This document shows positions 41,357 through 50,711 of a stretch of 64,000 bases of DNA, piece after piece. Both the position numbers and the translations under genes were made by a program. The notes under the pieces were generated by a model. It was not told the DNA's origin. It saw nothing but the letters and a program-made list of their open reading frames with translations, and did not search any database. Location: assembly GCA_023407175.1 (NCBI GenBank), contig JAEYMU010000004.1, positions 62,001 to 126,000 of the forward strand, in the 5' to 3' direction. Every line of letters starts with the position of its first letter. Position 1 is the first letter of the stretch. Source of the DNA: Bacillota bacterium. GTDB taxonomy: Bacteria; Bacillota_A; Clostridia; Lachnospirales; Lachnospiraceae.

Positions 41357-41377
41357 AAGCCAGTACTGTGCAATACA

Positions 41378-42343
41378 CTAGCCTAACGAAGCGAAAAGCG
41401 AGGCAATTTCATCAGCCGATAAATTCTTATTCGGATCACTGTATAAGGGTTTAACCTTTATTTCCTGCTCCGGCTTCTCACTATAGAACGGACTTAGTCC
41501 CGGTTCCTTCTCGTTATCCTGGAACTCGGGACTTTCCTTTTCGAAAGTAACCGCATCGCCCTGATTTCCTTTATCATCAGACTCACTTATACTTTCATAA
41601 GCCGCCCCCGACTCCTGCTCCGGTCCATCCGGCAGCTTAAAATCCTCTTCAGCTGCTGCTTCCTGTTCAGAATCATATTCATCTTCAACAAAATAATCTT
41701 TTTTTGCCTTCTCCTTTGCATAGCTTTCCGGCTCCAGATCCTGAATTTGTTTTATGCTGTCTAAGGTTACTATTCCGCTGCCTAGAAGTTTATTATTATC
41801 CTCCAGAAGCTTTAATATGTCAGAAAGCTGCTTTGTCAACTCTGTTTTACTGCTCTCTTCACGAATTGCTTCCAGCAGCTGCTTTGTATATTCCTTATTA
41901 TAATGCAGCTCCATATTCAGAGCATTCTTTTGCCCCTCCAGAGACTTTTTCAAAAGCTCTATCATTCTTTGGAGTTCCTTACGATGGTCTGCTGCTTCCA
42001 GCTTAAGCAGGATATCCTTCATCTGCTCCGACATCACTACCGTATTTTTCTTTGTTGCACTGTAAGTAGCCTTCTGCAGGTTAATAAGCTCATTGTATCT
42101 TTCGTTCCAGCGTTCCGTCTCTTCCCGCAGAACATGGTCCGTATAAAACTTTACATGCTCTATATGATGCTTAATACTGCTTTTGATGGCATCCATGAGC
42201 AAATAACCGTTAATAAGAACTATCATACTAATCCCCACAAGACTGAACAAATTTCCTTCCAGCCAAAGCAGGCAATAGGCCTCCGCCAATATAGCCGCTA
42301 AAAAACATATTCCAAAAAACATTATATTTAATCTTTTTTTCAT
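41378..42343 (-). CDS. Membrane-anchored coiled-coil protein with C-terminal EIASLF motif
   Basis: A 321-aa protein. Two membrane helices (about 7-25 and 33-52) form a hairpin. A long coiled coil (about 60-200) follows, then a Glu/Asp/Ser-rich disordered region (200-300) and a short conserved end, NKNLSADEIASLFASLG. That end resembles the LSQxEIDALL motif of FliM/CheY-binding proteins and similar C-terminal tags I recall from other Lachnospiraceae proteins. No enzyme domain is visible. It stands between dacF-like and phoR genes, convergent with the former. A scaffold or signalling-adaptor role is inferred. Confidence 0.6.
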   Translation of the reverse strand: MKKRLNIMFFGICFLAAILAEAYCLLWLEGNLFSLVGISMIVLINGYLLMDAIKSSIKHHIEHVKFYTDHVLREETERWNERYNELINLQKATYSATKKNTVVMSEQMKDILLKLEAADHRKELQRMIELLKKSLEGQKNALNMELHYNKEYTKQLLEAIREESSKTELTKQLSDILKLLEDNNKLLGSGIVTLDSIKQIQDLEPESYAKEKAKKDYFVEDEYDSEQEAAAEEDFKLPDGPEQESGAAYESISESDDKGNQGDAVTFEKESPEFQDNEKEPGLSPFYSEKPEQEIKVKPLYSDPNKNLSADEIASLFASLG

Positions 42344-42425
42344 ACCAGCTTTGCTCCTATCTTACTTTTGCTGTGAAAGAACATATTAAAATATAAATGT
42401 ATATCGGAATATTTTGCAAAAAAGT

Positions 42426-43841
42426 TTACTCTTTATTCCCAGCGTCATTCTGCTTTATGGGAAGGCGTACCGTAAACCGGGTACCTTCCATAACCTTGCT
42501 TTCCAGTTCGATGGTGCCGTTATAATAGCCGACAATATGCTTAACAATGGATAATCCCAGACCGGTACCGCCCACCTTCTTACTGCGTCCTTTGTCAACA
42601 CGGTAAAAACGTTCGAATACTCTCTGCTTTGCATCCTCAGGAATACCAACTCCGGTATCCTCAACAATAATAACGATTTCTTTACCTTCGGAGGAAACTG
42701 TGACATTGACGATTCCCTCCGGTTTATTATACTTAATGGCATTTGTTATGAGATTGCTGAATAATGCACGAAGCTGTCCCACATTGGCCACCATGGTAAG
42801 CGGCCTGCAATTCATCAAAAGATTTACCTGATATTCCTTTGCGAGAGGCTGAAGGGCGCCGCATACCTCTCTCACCAACGGGCAGATTCTGATTTCCGAT
42901 AAAATAACCTCTGCTTCCTTTGTCTCCAGACGGGAAATCATGAGGATGTCATTGATCAAATTCGTCATATTATCCGTTTCCATTTTAATTCTTGCCAGAA
43001 AATCCTTCTTCATCTTTTCACTGGTAGCCATATCATTTTCCAGAAGCTCAATATAACCGCGTACTGAAGTAAGCGGCGTCTTCAGCTCATGGGAGGCATT
43101 CGAGAAGAACTCCTGCCTTATCATCCTTTCAAATTCAATACGGCGCATGGATTCCTTGACTGCCATCGACATCTGCATGGTGGTATCGGCTATGACGTTC
43201 ATTTCCTCATAATGGTAATGCTTAAAATGAAATTCCGGATTTTCCTCCTTTAGCTTAAGCATTTCCTCTGCAATTTCCTTGAGGGGTCTTGTAACAGATC
43301 TGGCAAAACGATTCGCCAGTATCATGGAAATAACTAAAGTGACTCCTATGCTAATAATAATCGCGGGAATCAGCGTCCAGAGATACTGCCCTACTCCGGA
43401 GAACGGAACTGCCATTCGGATGATATATTTTTGGTCAGCAGATAGTGTCGCCACATAAAGCATGGATTCCTTCAGAGTCGCAGACTTTCTTATGGCATAA
43501 CCAATTCCGGTGCGCATGGCCTCCTCAATCTCTTCCCTGTTCTTATGGTTCTGCATAGTAGCACTGTCATCCACATCGCTGTCGGCTATAACCGTTCCTT
43601 TCAGATCAATAACAGTAAACCTCGCTTTTTCATTCCCTTCCAGCTGCTTCAAAAGATCCAGCTGTGCCTTCAAATCTCTGCTGTAATCCAGGCCATGGGC
43701 TGCAATACGCACCGAATAGAGCATATCCTTTTCCGTTTTATCAAGCAGTATATTACTTATGACCACACTAAAAATACTGCCGCTTAATATTAGCGCCAGT
43801 GATAATATCAGTATAAATCTCTGAAAGATCGCTTTTTTCAT
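42426..43841 (-). CDS. phoR: Phosphate-sensing histidine kinase
   Basis: A 471-aa membrane histidine kinase: helices at about 10-33 and 155-177 around an extracytoplasmic sensor, a HAMP domain (about 178-232), HisKA with H251 in NASHELKTPLTS, and HATPase_c with NAIKYNKP, RFYRVDKGRSKK and GGTGLGLSIVK. It is the last gene of the pst-phoU-phoB-phoR locus, so PhoR is the natural reading: under low phosphate it phosphorylates PhoB, and PstSCAB/PhoU signal phosphate sufficiency. It lies 43 nt after phoB. The lack of a cytosolic PAS domain is compatible with Firmicute PhoR variants. Confidence 0.9.
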   Translation of the reverse strand: MKKAIFQRFILILSLALILSGSIFSVVISNILLDKTEKDMLYSVRIAAHGLDYSRDLKAQLDLLKQLEGNEKARFTVIDLKGTVIADSDVDDSATMQNHKNREEIEEAMRTGIGYAIRKSATLKESMLYVATLSADQKYIIRMAVPFSGVGQYLWTLIPAIIISIGVTLVISMILANRFARSVTRPLKEIAEEMLKLKEENPEFHFKHYHYEEMNVIADTTMQMSMAVKESMRRIEFERMIRQEFFSNASHELKTPLTSVRGYIELLENDMATSEKMKKDFLARIKMETDNMTNLINDILMISRLETKEAEVILSEIRICPLVREVCGALQPLAKEYQVNLLMNCRPLTMVANVGQLRALFSNLITNAIKYNKPEGIVNVTVSSEGKEIVIIVEDTGVGIPEDAKQRVFERFYRVDKGRSKKVGGTGLGLSIVKHIVGYYNGTIELESKVMEGTRFTVRLPIKQNDAGNKE

Positions 43842-43884
43842 AAATCTCCCAACTTAGGTTATTCCGTCATATATTCAGCAAAGC

Positions 43885-44565
43885 CTAATTCTTTACAAAG
43901 CGGTAGCCTACGCTTCGTACGGTACGGATGCTGTCGGTTCCTACCTTGCCTAATTTCTGGCGCAGGGTACGGATATGGCTGTCCAGGGTTCTGGTTTCCC
44001 CATCATAATCGTAGCCCCATATCTGATTTAATAATTCATCCCGGTTTACCACACGGGAATCATGCTCGATCAGATAGAGCAGCAGTTCATATTCCTTAAA
44101 GGTGAGCTCAATTAATTCACCCTCATTCCTGACCTCCCTGGTCTGGGTATTGATTGTAACGGTCTTGATGGTAATAAAATCGTTGCTGTCTTCCTTCGTT
44201 GACCTGCGAAGCAGCGATCTGATTCTGGCAGCCAGCTCTAACACACCAAAGGGCTTCGTAATATAATCATCCGCTCCGACGTCCAAGCCCATTACCTTGT
44301 CCAGCTCCTTATCCTTGGCGGTCAGACAAATTACAGGTGTATTCTTTAACTGAGTATCCTGTCTTAGTAAGCGAATTGCAGACAGTCCATCCATTCCGGG
44401 TAGCATCAGGTCAAAAATCGCCAGGTCGGGCTTATCCTCCTTCATGTCCAAAAGTGCCGGTTCTGCGGCCTCATAGGATTTAATACTGTAGCCAAAGCCC
44501 TCTAATGCAACCTTCAATAATTCACGAATGCTTTCATCATCTTCTATAACATATATTTTGTCCAA
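43885..44565 (-). CDS. phoB: Phosphate regulon response regulator, TTG start
   Basis: A 226-aa OmpR-type regulator: receiver with IEDDES, phospho-Asp in IFDLMLPG and K in ITKPFG, and a winged-helix C-terminus ending TVRSVGYRFVKN. An in-frame ATG exists 37 codons upstream but lies inside phoU. The sequence LDKIYVIEDD begins at a TTG (44565) with AAGGGGG 8 nt before it and 22 nt after the phoU stop, so TTG is the likely start. It activates the Pho regulon through TT(A/C/T)ACA direct repeats such as those at 49177-49204. Firmicute literature also calls it PhoP. Confidence 0.9.
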   Translation of the reverse strand: MDKIYVIEDDESIRELLKVALEGFGYSIKSYEAAEPALLDMKEDKPDLAIFDLMLPGMDGLSAIRLLRQDTQLKNTPVICLTAKDKELDKVMGLDVGADDYITKPFGVLELAARIRSLLRRSTKEDSNDFITIKTVTINTQTREVRNEGELIELTFKEYELLLYLIEHDSRVVNRDELLNQIWGYDYDGETRTLDSHIRTLRQKLGKVGTDSIRTVRSVGYRFVKN

Positions 44566-44587
44566 ATGGATAGCCCCCTTCCCACTT

Positions 44588-45250
44588 TTATAAAATCCTA
44601 ATGTTATTAACTGATCCTGTTTCATTAAATTCGGTCCATTCACAGATGTTAACCGCATGGTCCCCGATCCGTTCAAAATATTTTGCGATCATAAGAATAT
44701 CCACACACTGGTCTACGTGTTCATTTGATGTACGCAGTAAGGATGCAACCTCTTCCTTAACCTTATCAAAAAGCTCATCCACCACATCATCACGCTTCCA
44801 CATATTCCTTGCCTCTTCCATGTTAAGCGTGGTAAATGCCATAACTGCATCATGGACCATTTCCTTTGCAGCCCTTCCCATATCCGGAATATGCTTTACC
44901 AGATTATAAATGGGCTCTCTTCTTTCACGTATAATTAACTCTGCGATGTCTGCGGCATGGTCACCAATCCTCTCCATATCTGTAACAACCTTAAGGGCAG
45001 CCGTAACAACCCGCAAATCTCTTGCCACCGGCTGCTGCTTGAGTATTAGGGAAAGACATCTGGATTCAATCGTTTTTTCTATATCATTAACATTGCGGTC
45101 GCCAACAATGATATCTTTAGCAATTTCCTCATCCTGGGTCTCAAAAGCCTGTAGGGTTCTGTCAATGGCCGCCTCTATCAGGTGTCCCATCTCCGTCAAG
45201 TTATCTCTTAATAATTGCAGCTCATGCTCAAAGCTTAATCTAGCCGTCAT
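44588..45250 (-). CDS. phoU: Phosphate signalling protein PhoU
   Basis: A 220-aa all-helical protein with two PhoU repeats; each carries the metal-site pattern E/D-x3-D (for example ITDMERIGDHAADI-type at about 90 and YFERIGDHAVNI near the C-terminus). PhoU links the PstB transporter to the PhoR kinase and prevents Pho activation when phosphate is plentiful. AGGAGG before the ATG at 45250 fixes the start; the longer frame runs 17 codons upstream. It follows pstB by about 60 nt in the locus. Confidence 0.95.
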   Translation of the reverse strand: MTARLSFEHELQLLRDNLTEMGHLIEAAIDRTLQAFETQDEEIAKDIIVGDRNVNDIEKTIESRCLSLILKQQPVARDLRVVTAALKVVTDMERIGDHAADIAELIIRERREPIYNLVKHIPDMGRAAKEMVHDAVMAFTTLNMEEARNMWKRDDVVDELFDKVKEEVASLLRTSNEHVDQCVDILMIAKYFERIGDHAVNICEWTEFNETGSVNNIRIL

Positions 45251-45310
45251 AATATACCTCCTATTAATCCTAATTATAGTGGATGTACCAGTTAATGTCA
45301 AACAACCATA

Positions 45311-46069
45311 TCAACCAAATCTTCCTGTAATATAATCCTCTGTACGTTTATCCGCCGGCCTTGTAAATAGGGTATCCGTAGGAGCGAATTCAACCACTTC
45401 ACCAATAAGAAAAAATGCGGTGTAATCTGAAATACGGGCGGCCTGCTGCATATTATGGGTAACAATTGCTACTGTATACTTTTCCTTCAGATCGGACATC
45501 AGGTCTTCTATCTTCAGTGTAGAAATGGGGTCCAGTGCGGAGGTCGGCTCATCCATTAAAAGCACCTCTGGTTCAACCGCTAGGGCTCTGGCAATACAAA
45601 GCCTCTGCTGCTGGCCACCTGAAAGACTTAAAGCCGATTTCTTAAGGCGATCCTTAACCTCCTCAAAGAGTGCGGCCCCCTTTAAGCTTTCTTCCACAAT
45701 CTGATCCAGCTTGCTTTTCGATTTAATGCCGTGAATCCTGGGACCATAGGCAATATTATCGTAGATGGACATGGGAAATGGATTGGGCTGTTGGAACACC
45801 ATACCTATTTTCTTACGAAGCAGAGTGGTATCCACTCTGGAATCATAGATATTCTCTCCATCCAGAGTAACGGTACCTTCGATTACAACTCCTGCAATCA
45901 GGTCATTCATACGGTTAAGGGTCTTTAAAAAGGTGGATTTTCCGCAACCGGAGGGTCCGATAAATGCGGTAATCGCCTTTTCCTTGATATTCATATCTAT
46001 ATCCTTCAGCGCATGATTTGTACCATAATGCAAGTTCAACGCTTTTGTTATTATTTTATCTTTATTCAT
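45311..46069 (-). CDS. pstB: Phosphate ABC transporter ATPase PstB
   Basis: A 252-aa ABC ATPase: Walker [10 protein letters not shown] (about 37-45), the PstB-typical NRMNDLI region, Q-loop [14 protein letters not shown], signature LSGGQQQRL (about 147) and Walker [14 protein letters not shown] (about 168-180). It powers high-affinity phosphate import with PstA and PstC and transmits phosphate status with PhoU. GAGAGGAAAAT precedes the start. It sits between pstA and phoU in the usual order. Confidence 0.97.
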   Translation of the reverse strand: MNKDKIITKALNLHYGTNHALKDIDMNIKEKAITAFIGPSGCGKSTFLKTLNRMNDLIAGVVIEGTVTLDGENIYDSRVDTTLLRKKIGMVFQQPNPFPMSIYDNIAYGPRIHGIKSKSKLDQIVEESLKGAALFEEVKDRLKKSALSLSGGQQQRLCIARALAVEPEVLLMDEPTSALDPISTLKIEDLMSDLKEKYTVAIVTHNMQQAARISDYTAFFLIGEVVEFAPTDTLFTRPADKRTEDYITGRFG

Positions 46070-46137
46070 ATTTTCCTCTCATTCCGCCGCCAGCGTCGGC
46101 ACTCTAAAGTTACTTAAAGTCCATTTATTGATAAATC

Positions 46138-47019
46138 CTATTTATTCACATTGAATTTATGTGAAAGGAATTTTGTCAGCATATTGATGGCAAAAACAAT
46201 GATCAAAAGCACCAGGGCAATTCCAAAGGCCTCATCATATTTTGCCTTTTCCATACAAAGAAACAGCTGTATGGTCAAAGTACCGCCAGGCTGTAAGATC
46301 TTTTCGAATAACCCTTCCCCGTATTCTCCCAGCTTCGGCAGTAAATAGCCGCTGCCTGCGGTAAATAAAAGAGCTGCGGATTCTCCGACAATACGTCCGA
46401 TGGAAAGAATGATGCCTGTGATAATTCCGGGCATTGCGGAGGGAAGTAAGATGGTGCGGATCATATACCATTTCGTCGCACCGATACCCAGGGCTCCGCT
46501 GCGGTAGCTGCCGGGAACCGTCTTAAGTGCTTCCTGGGTGTTTCTCGTAATTAACGGCAGGACCATAAGGGAAAGTGTCAGGGCTCCGGTCAGGATGGAA
46601 TATCCTAACTTCAGTGTTGTCCCGAAGAATACATATCCGAATAAGCCAAAGACGATGGAAGGAATTCCTGCCAGGGTTTCCGTTGTAAATTCTATGAGCC
46701 TTACAATTCTGCCCGGCTTGGCATACTCATTCAGATATACGGCTGCGCCCACACCAAAGGGAACCGCTATGAGTAAGGTAATCACAATCATATATAGAGT
46801 GTTTATAATATTTCCGCCTACGCCAAAGGTACCCTTCAGTGCACTTGGTGCGGTAGTAAGGAACTTCCAGTCAATCGTTGAGACTCCCCGATAAGTAACA
46901 TAAAGAACAATCCCTGCTAAAATAAAAATGGATATGGAAGCACAAAAATAGATGATAACATAAAGCATGCCCTCTAAGAGCCTTGGCCTTCTGTCATAAA
47001 TACTATTCGCTGTCGGCAT
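46138..47019 (-). CDS. pstA: Phosphate ABC transporter permease PstA
   Basis: A 293-aa permease with six membrane helices and the EAA-like loop GALGIGATKWYMIRTILLPSAMPGI (about 183-207). It partners PstC to form the phosphate channel. The start lies 17 nt inside the end of pstC, with GGGAGG upstream, so the two are translationally coupled. The length is normal. Confidence 0.96.
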   Translation of the reverse strand: MPTANSIYDRRPRLLEGMLYVIIYFCASISIFILAGIVLYVTYRGVSTIDWKFLTTAPSALKGTFGVGGNIINTLYMIVITLLIAVPFGVGAAVYLNEYAKPGRIVRLIEFTTETLAGIPSIVFGLFGYVFFGTTLKLGYSILTGALTLSLMVLPLITRNTQEALKTVPGSYRSGALGIGATKWYMIRTILLPSAMPGIITGIILSIGRIVGESAALLFTAGSGYLLPKLGEYGEGLFEKILQPGGTLTIQLFLCMEKAKYDEAFGIALVLLIIVFAINMLTKFLSHKFNVNK

Positions 47020-47944
47020 TCTTGCTTCCTCCCTTCATTATTTTGCTTAATACCAGGTTAATAATCATAATAAATACAAACAGTACCAGTCCTATTGTAA
47101 ACAGAACTCTTTTATGGGTATCTGAGGCATAGGACATCTCACTTACCACCGCTGTCGTTAAGAATCTTACGGAATTAAAGGGCAGGGGTATATTGGCCCC
47201 ATTTCCTGCAACTAGACTGATTGCCATAGCTTCTCCGATTGCCCTGCCGACCCCGAGTACGATAGCCGTTACTATTCCTGATTTCGCGGCAGGAATAATC
47301 ACCTTGAATATTGTCTGGATATGGGTAGCTCCAAGTGCGAGGGATGCCTGCTTATAATCCTTCGGCACTGCCTTTAAAGCTGACTCACTGATGTTAATTA
47401 CAGTAGGTAAAATCATAATCGCAAGCACCAGTACTGCCGAAATAAGATTGGAACCTCCGGTAAACTGATGTGTGGCGTCATTTTTAAAAATAACCATTTC
47501 CCATTTATAAATAATCGGGGTCAGTATAAGAATACCGAGGAGCCCGTATACTACGGAAGGAATTCCTGCAAGTAATTCAACTGCAGGCTTTACGATATTT
47601 GCCAGTCTCTTAGGCGCTGTTTCTGCCAAAAAAACCGCTGTCATCAGGCCAATCGGTACACCGATCAAAATTGCCAGAGAGGTGCCGAATATGGAGGTAA
47701 GGATTACATATAAAATACCGTAGCTTGGCTCTGCAGCTGTTGGCTTCCAAACCGTACCAAACAAAATGTCCGTCAACCCAACTTCAAATATAGCGGGGGT
47801 TCCGCTGACAATCATATATAAAGTAATTGAAAAAACTGCTAAAACAGCGAAAAAAGCACAGACGGTAAAAACATATGCCGCGACCTTTTCCACTGTTTTT
47901 TTTGTCTTATAACTTCCAATAATTGAAATGTTATTTTCACTCAT
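47003..47944 (-). CDS. pstC: Phosphate ABC transporter permease PstC
   Basis: A 313-aa permease: six to seven membrane helices and the EAA loop ASLALGATHIQTIFKVIIPAA (about 196-216). The ETAPKRLANIVKP segment before the third helix is PstC-like. It forms the transport channel with PstA and receives phosphate from PstS. GGAGATTCT precedes the ATG. A 225-nt gap separates it from pstS and contains a strong hairpin (48016-48052) that could limit expression relative to the binding protein. Confidence 0.96.
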   Translation of the reverse strand: MSENNISIIGSYKTKKTVEKVAAYVFTVCAFFAVLAVFSITLYMIVSGTPAIFEVGLTDILFGTVWKPTAAEPSYGILYVILTSIFGTSLAILIGVPIGLMTAVFLAETAPKRLANIVKPAVELLAGIPSVVYGLLGILILTPIIYKWEMVIFKNDATHQFTGGSNLISAVLVLAIMILPTVINISESALKAVPKDYKQASLALGATHIQTIFKVIIPAAKSGIVTAIVLGVGRAIGEAMAISLVAGNGANIPLPFNSVRFLTTAVVSEMSYASDTHKRVLFTIGLVLFVFIMIINLVLSKIMKGGSKNADSE

Positions 47945-48015
47945 AGAATCTCCGATCTGTCACCTGACTTTGGTATAAAGCACGCTGTCGGGCATCTGTT
48001 CTTAATTAACAGCTT

Positions 48016-48052
48016 TAGGAAGAACTACCCGGAGACCGGGTAACTCTTCCTA
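48016..48052 (-). promoter_or_regulatory. Intercistronic hairpin between pstS and pstC
   Basis: Stems of 8 and 7 bp separated by a small AC/AC internal loop, with a 3-nt apex. There is no T-tract, so read-through is expected. It probably protects the pstS 3' end, as is common where a binding protein is needed in excess over its permeases. Confidence 0.65.
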
Positions 48053-48169
48053 TCCGCTGACCCGCGTACTGTTACATTGATATATCAAAACGTTATCATG
48101 TGCCAGTACACCCATACATCGTTTTTGTTATTCGCCATTCTAAAACAATGTACCTGCAAATTATATTGC

Positions 48170-49093
48170 TTAGTCGATTGTGATTAATCCTACGCTCTGG
48201 ATAAGTTCTTTACCCTCGTCTGACTTAAGATACTCAAAGAATGCCTGAACCAGTTCGCTCTGCTCGGAAATCTCTCCCATGGTTGCCATAACAAACGGTC
48301 TCTGCAGGAAGTAGGTTCCTGCTTTGATATTTTCAACAGTAGGCTCAACACCTTCCAGGCTTACAGCGGAAACCGTATCATCTACTATATCAAGAGAAAC
48401 ATATCCAATTGCTCCGGGAGTTGATGCAACCTTTGCAAGTACGCCGCCGGTGCTGTTGATTTCATTTGAATACTTACATAAATCTTGAATTTCAAGCAAC
48501 TCTTCAAATGCACCTCTTGTACCGGAACCGGACTCTCTACCAACTACTACGATGGGCTGGTCTGCTCCGCCAAGATCCTTCCAGTTAGTAACCGCACCGG
48601 TGAAAATCTGAGTCAGCTGATCCTTAGTAAGGTTTGTAACGGTATTAGCTGTGTCAACAACAACTGCGATACCATCAAGACAAATAATATTTTCTACTGC
48701 ACCTGATGCTTTTTCGTCATCAGTCAGGTTTCTGGAGGAATTACCAATATCAATCGTTCCTGCAATCAAAGCTTCCAGACCTGCACCTGAACCTGTGAAC
48801 TCAGGTGAAATCGTAACATTCGGATATTTAGCCATAAAGCCTTCTGCTGCTGCATTTGCAATCTTCTCCATGGAGGTAGAACCTGCCATTGCAATAGCTC
48901 CGCTTAAATCTTCTGTTGTATCGCCAGTACCAGCATCTGTTGTATCTGTGTCATCTGTTGCCGGAGTCTGTGTTGCTGTAACATCCCCCGATGTACTATC
49001 GTTCTCCGACTTATTTGAGCATGCACCAAAAGCACCTGCTACAAATATACATACAATCAATAATGAAAAGATTCCTCTAATTTTTTTCTTCAT
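48170..49093 (-). CDS. pstS: Phosphate-binding lipoprotein PstS
   Basis: A 307-aa lipoprotein: signal peptide with lipobox AFGAC (Cys25), a Thr/Asp-rich linker (about 30-60), then the PBP fold with phosphate-binding landmarks AGSTSM (about 69-74), GSGAG (about 101-105), and VVGRESGSGTRGAFEELL (about 180). It captures phosphate outside the membrane for PstCAB. AGAAGGAGATAAG precedes the ATG. A three-repeat Pho box lies about 85-110 nt upstream, so it heads the Pho-controlled operon. Confidence 0.96.
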   Translation of the reverse strand: MKKKIRGIFSLLIVCIFVAGAFGACSNKSENDSTSGDVTATQTPATDDTDTTDAGTGDTTEDLSGAIAMAGSTSMEKIANAAAEGFMAKYPNVTISPEFTGSGAGLEALIAGTIDIGNSSRNLTDDEKASGAVENIICLDGIAVVVDTANTVTNLTKDQLTQIFTGAVTNWKDLGGADQPIVVVGRESGSGTRGAFEELLEIQDLCKYSNEINSTGGVLAKVASTPGAIGYVSLDIVDDTVSAVSLEGVEPTVENIKAGTYFLQRPFVMATMGEISEQSELVQAFFEYLKSDEGKELIQSVGLITID

Positions 49094-49176
49094 TTTCTTA
49101 TCTCCTTCTTTTTTCTGTTATCTTCTTCTTACGATATTAAAATAACATTATTTATAACGTGCAAATACCATACTTT

Positions 49177-49204
49177 TGTGGAGTTTATGTAAAATCAATG
49201 TGAA
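49177..49204 (-). promoter_or_regulatory. Pho box upstream of pstS
   Basis: On the minus strand TTCACA, TTTACA and TCCACA start exactly 11 bp apart (plus-strand 49199-49204, 49188-49193, 49177-49182), fitting the TT(A/C/T)ACA direct-repeat site of PhoB/PhoP. A TATGGT-like -10 lies a few bases downstream. The remaining gap, 49205-49394, is AT-rich with nothing else assignable. Confidence 0.7.
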
Positions 49205-49394
49205 ATTGTAATAATAAATTTACATTGTTGGTATACTATTCATTTATATACATTATTCTGCAATTGAACAGTATAATATACCTGGCATATTTATGTAAAC
49301 AAGGCCTTTGCATGGACCGATATTGATCAATAAAAAATAAGCCTGCATCAGCAAGCTCTTACCCTCTTATTATGATCGCTTTATTCCCAAACAA

Positions 49395-49427
49395 CAAAAA
49401 AGCTGAAAGCTATCATAAGCTTTCAGC
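49395..49427 (-). terminator. tRNA-Arg terminator
   Basis: A 10-bp stem GCTGAAAGCT / AGCTTTCAGC (49402-49411 / 49418-49427), then TTTTTT on the minus strand, 3 nt after the tRNA. Confidence 0.88.
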
Positions 49428-49429
49428 AA

Positions 49430-49501
49430 CGTTCCCACCCAGAGTCGAACTGGGGACTGAGACTTAGGAGGTCCCTGTTATATCCACTTAACTATGAGAA
49501 C
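49430..49501 (-). tRNA. tRNA-Arg (anticodon CCU)
   Basis: A 72-nt cloverleaf: acceptor GTTCTCA/TGGGAAC, anticodon stem GGGAC/GTCTC with loop CTCCTAA (anticodon CCU, reading AGG), T-arm CCCAG TTCGACT CTGGG. CCA is not encoded. It has its own promoter and terminator. Confidence 0.88.
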
Positions 49502-49548
49502 CTAGGCAGCTGTCCCCTCTATAAATCAATCCGTCGGACAGCATATTT

Positions 49549-49577
49549 ATTCTACTATTTCCTTCTTGCCAAGTCAA
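49549..49577 (-). promoter_or_regulatory. tRNA-Arg promoter
   Basis: TTGACT (49572-49577), a 17-bp spacer and TAGAAT (49549-49554) on the minus strand, about 48 nt before the tRNA. Confidence 0.7.
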
Positions 49578-49615
49578 TCATTACTTTCATAAAGTTTAAA
49601 AATTACTTTATATAA

Positions 49616-49661
49616 GAAAGAAGTCCGAAATGGAATTTACTTCTCACCTTGGACTTCTTTC
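49616..49661 (-). terminator. Terminator after the DUF3881 gene
   Basis: An 11-bp stem GAAAGAAGTCC / GGACTTCTTTC with a 24-nt loop; a short TTAT tract follows on the minus strand. Confidence 0.55.
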
Positions 49662-49698
49662 GAAACATCTAAGTTCTATTTTATCTATCCCTTATAAA

Positions 49699-50595
49699 TC
49701 AATCCTTGATCTGCTCGGAAAATGCGATACTGCCCTGCATCCAGATATTTCCCTTAAATCTTCTTCCGACGACCGGCTCTCCCAGTAAATCCTGCTTATT
49801 AATGCATAAGCGGAAATTCAAATCATTACAGACCAGTTGAAGGTCATAGACCTCCTCCTTTGTAAAATCATTTACAAGAAGATTACACTCGGTAATCGTT
49901 GCTATGATGCTGTAATTATCTGACTCAGAGCCAAAGGGTATAAAGGAAGTGTCCACAATGGAATAAATATCTTCCTTTTTCGCTCTGCGTGAAACCATGG
50001 CATAGGTGTCTATATCATCAATGGTCAGGCTGTCTATTGCATCCTGATTCCCCTTCTTGGCCTCGGCAATCAGACTGTTACGATATTTCGTCTCTGCACT
50101 GATGTTGCGTACGGTAACTTCGTCCTTTTCAATAGGAAGAAGAATTCTTCCCTCCAAAGAAAGAGCTGCCAGCGTAACTGCAAAGGGTGTGCCCATGGGC
50201 ATATTCTGCTTCTTTTTCTCAAGATATTCAATTACATTCTGCAAATAGAATATCAGGGAGACACCCAGCCGAAAATCATCACACATACCTGTATAGGCTT
50301 CTGCATCTACTCTTTTATTAATACCTACCTCTTCTCTCGCACTGACATATTGTCCAAGCAGAAAAGGAAAATAATGCTCCATATGAAATTGATTATCTTC
50401 ATCCGTTTCGCCTCGAAGGGTAATACCCAATCCCTCCGCATATTCCTTGGTTATCTCGGTCAGGCTTCCGGCATCTCCGACCTGTTGGATGGAACGAATC
50501 CGGGTCGGCTGTTCGTTAATCCAGTCTATCAGACGATTTAAATCATTTCTATTATTAATATTGCTAAAACCGATTGCCCTTAAATAACTATGCAT
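49699..50595 (-). CDS. DUF3881 family protein
   Basis: A 298-aa soluble protein starting MHSYLRAIGFSN, the N-terminal signature I recall for DUF3881, a family restricted to Lachnospiraceae and relatives. No catalytic motif is evident; function unknown. The frame runs five codons further upstream to a TTG, but GGAAGG lies 7 nt before the ATG at 50595. It precedes tRNA-Arg and follows the HD-GYP gene with a gap of about 115 nt. Length is as expected for the family. Confidence 0.78.
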   Translation of the reverse strand: MHSYLRAIGFSNINNRNDLNRLIDWINEQPTRIRSIQQVGDAGSLTEITKEYAEGLGITLRGETDEDNQFHMEHYFPFLLGQYVSAREEVGINKRVDAEAYTGMCDDFRLGVSLIFYLQNVIEYLEKKKQNMPMGTPFAVTLAALSLEGRILLPIEKDEVTVRNISAETKYRNSLIAEAKKGNQDAIDSLTIDDIDTYAMVSRRAKKEDIYSIVDTSFIPFGSESDNYSIIATITECNLLVNDFTKEEVYDLQLVCNDLNFRLCINKQDLLGEPVVGRRFKGNIWMQGSIAFSEQIKD

Positions 50596-50711
50596 CCTCA
50601 TCCCTTCCAATCATTCCGGCATAACCTAATATATTCTGAAATTTTAAGTTATATTTCATGTATTAATTATTTATATCATATTTTACTTGCACTGACAAGA
50701 GTATTATCCGC

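Noticed and set aside
44566..44676. Upstream ATG start for phoB
   Set aside because: It would overlap phoU by 89 nt and add a non-conserved tail; the TTG at 44565 has a good ribosome binding site.
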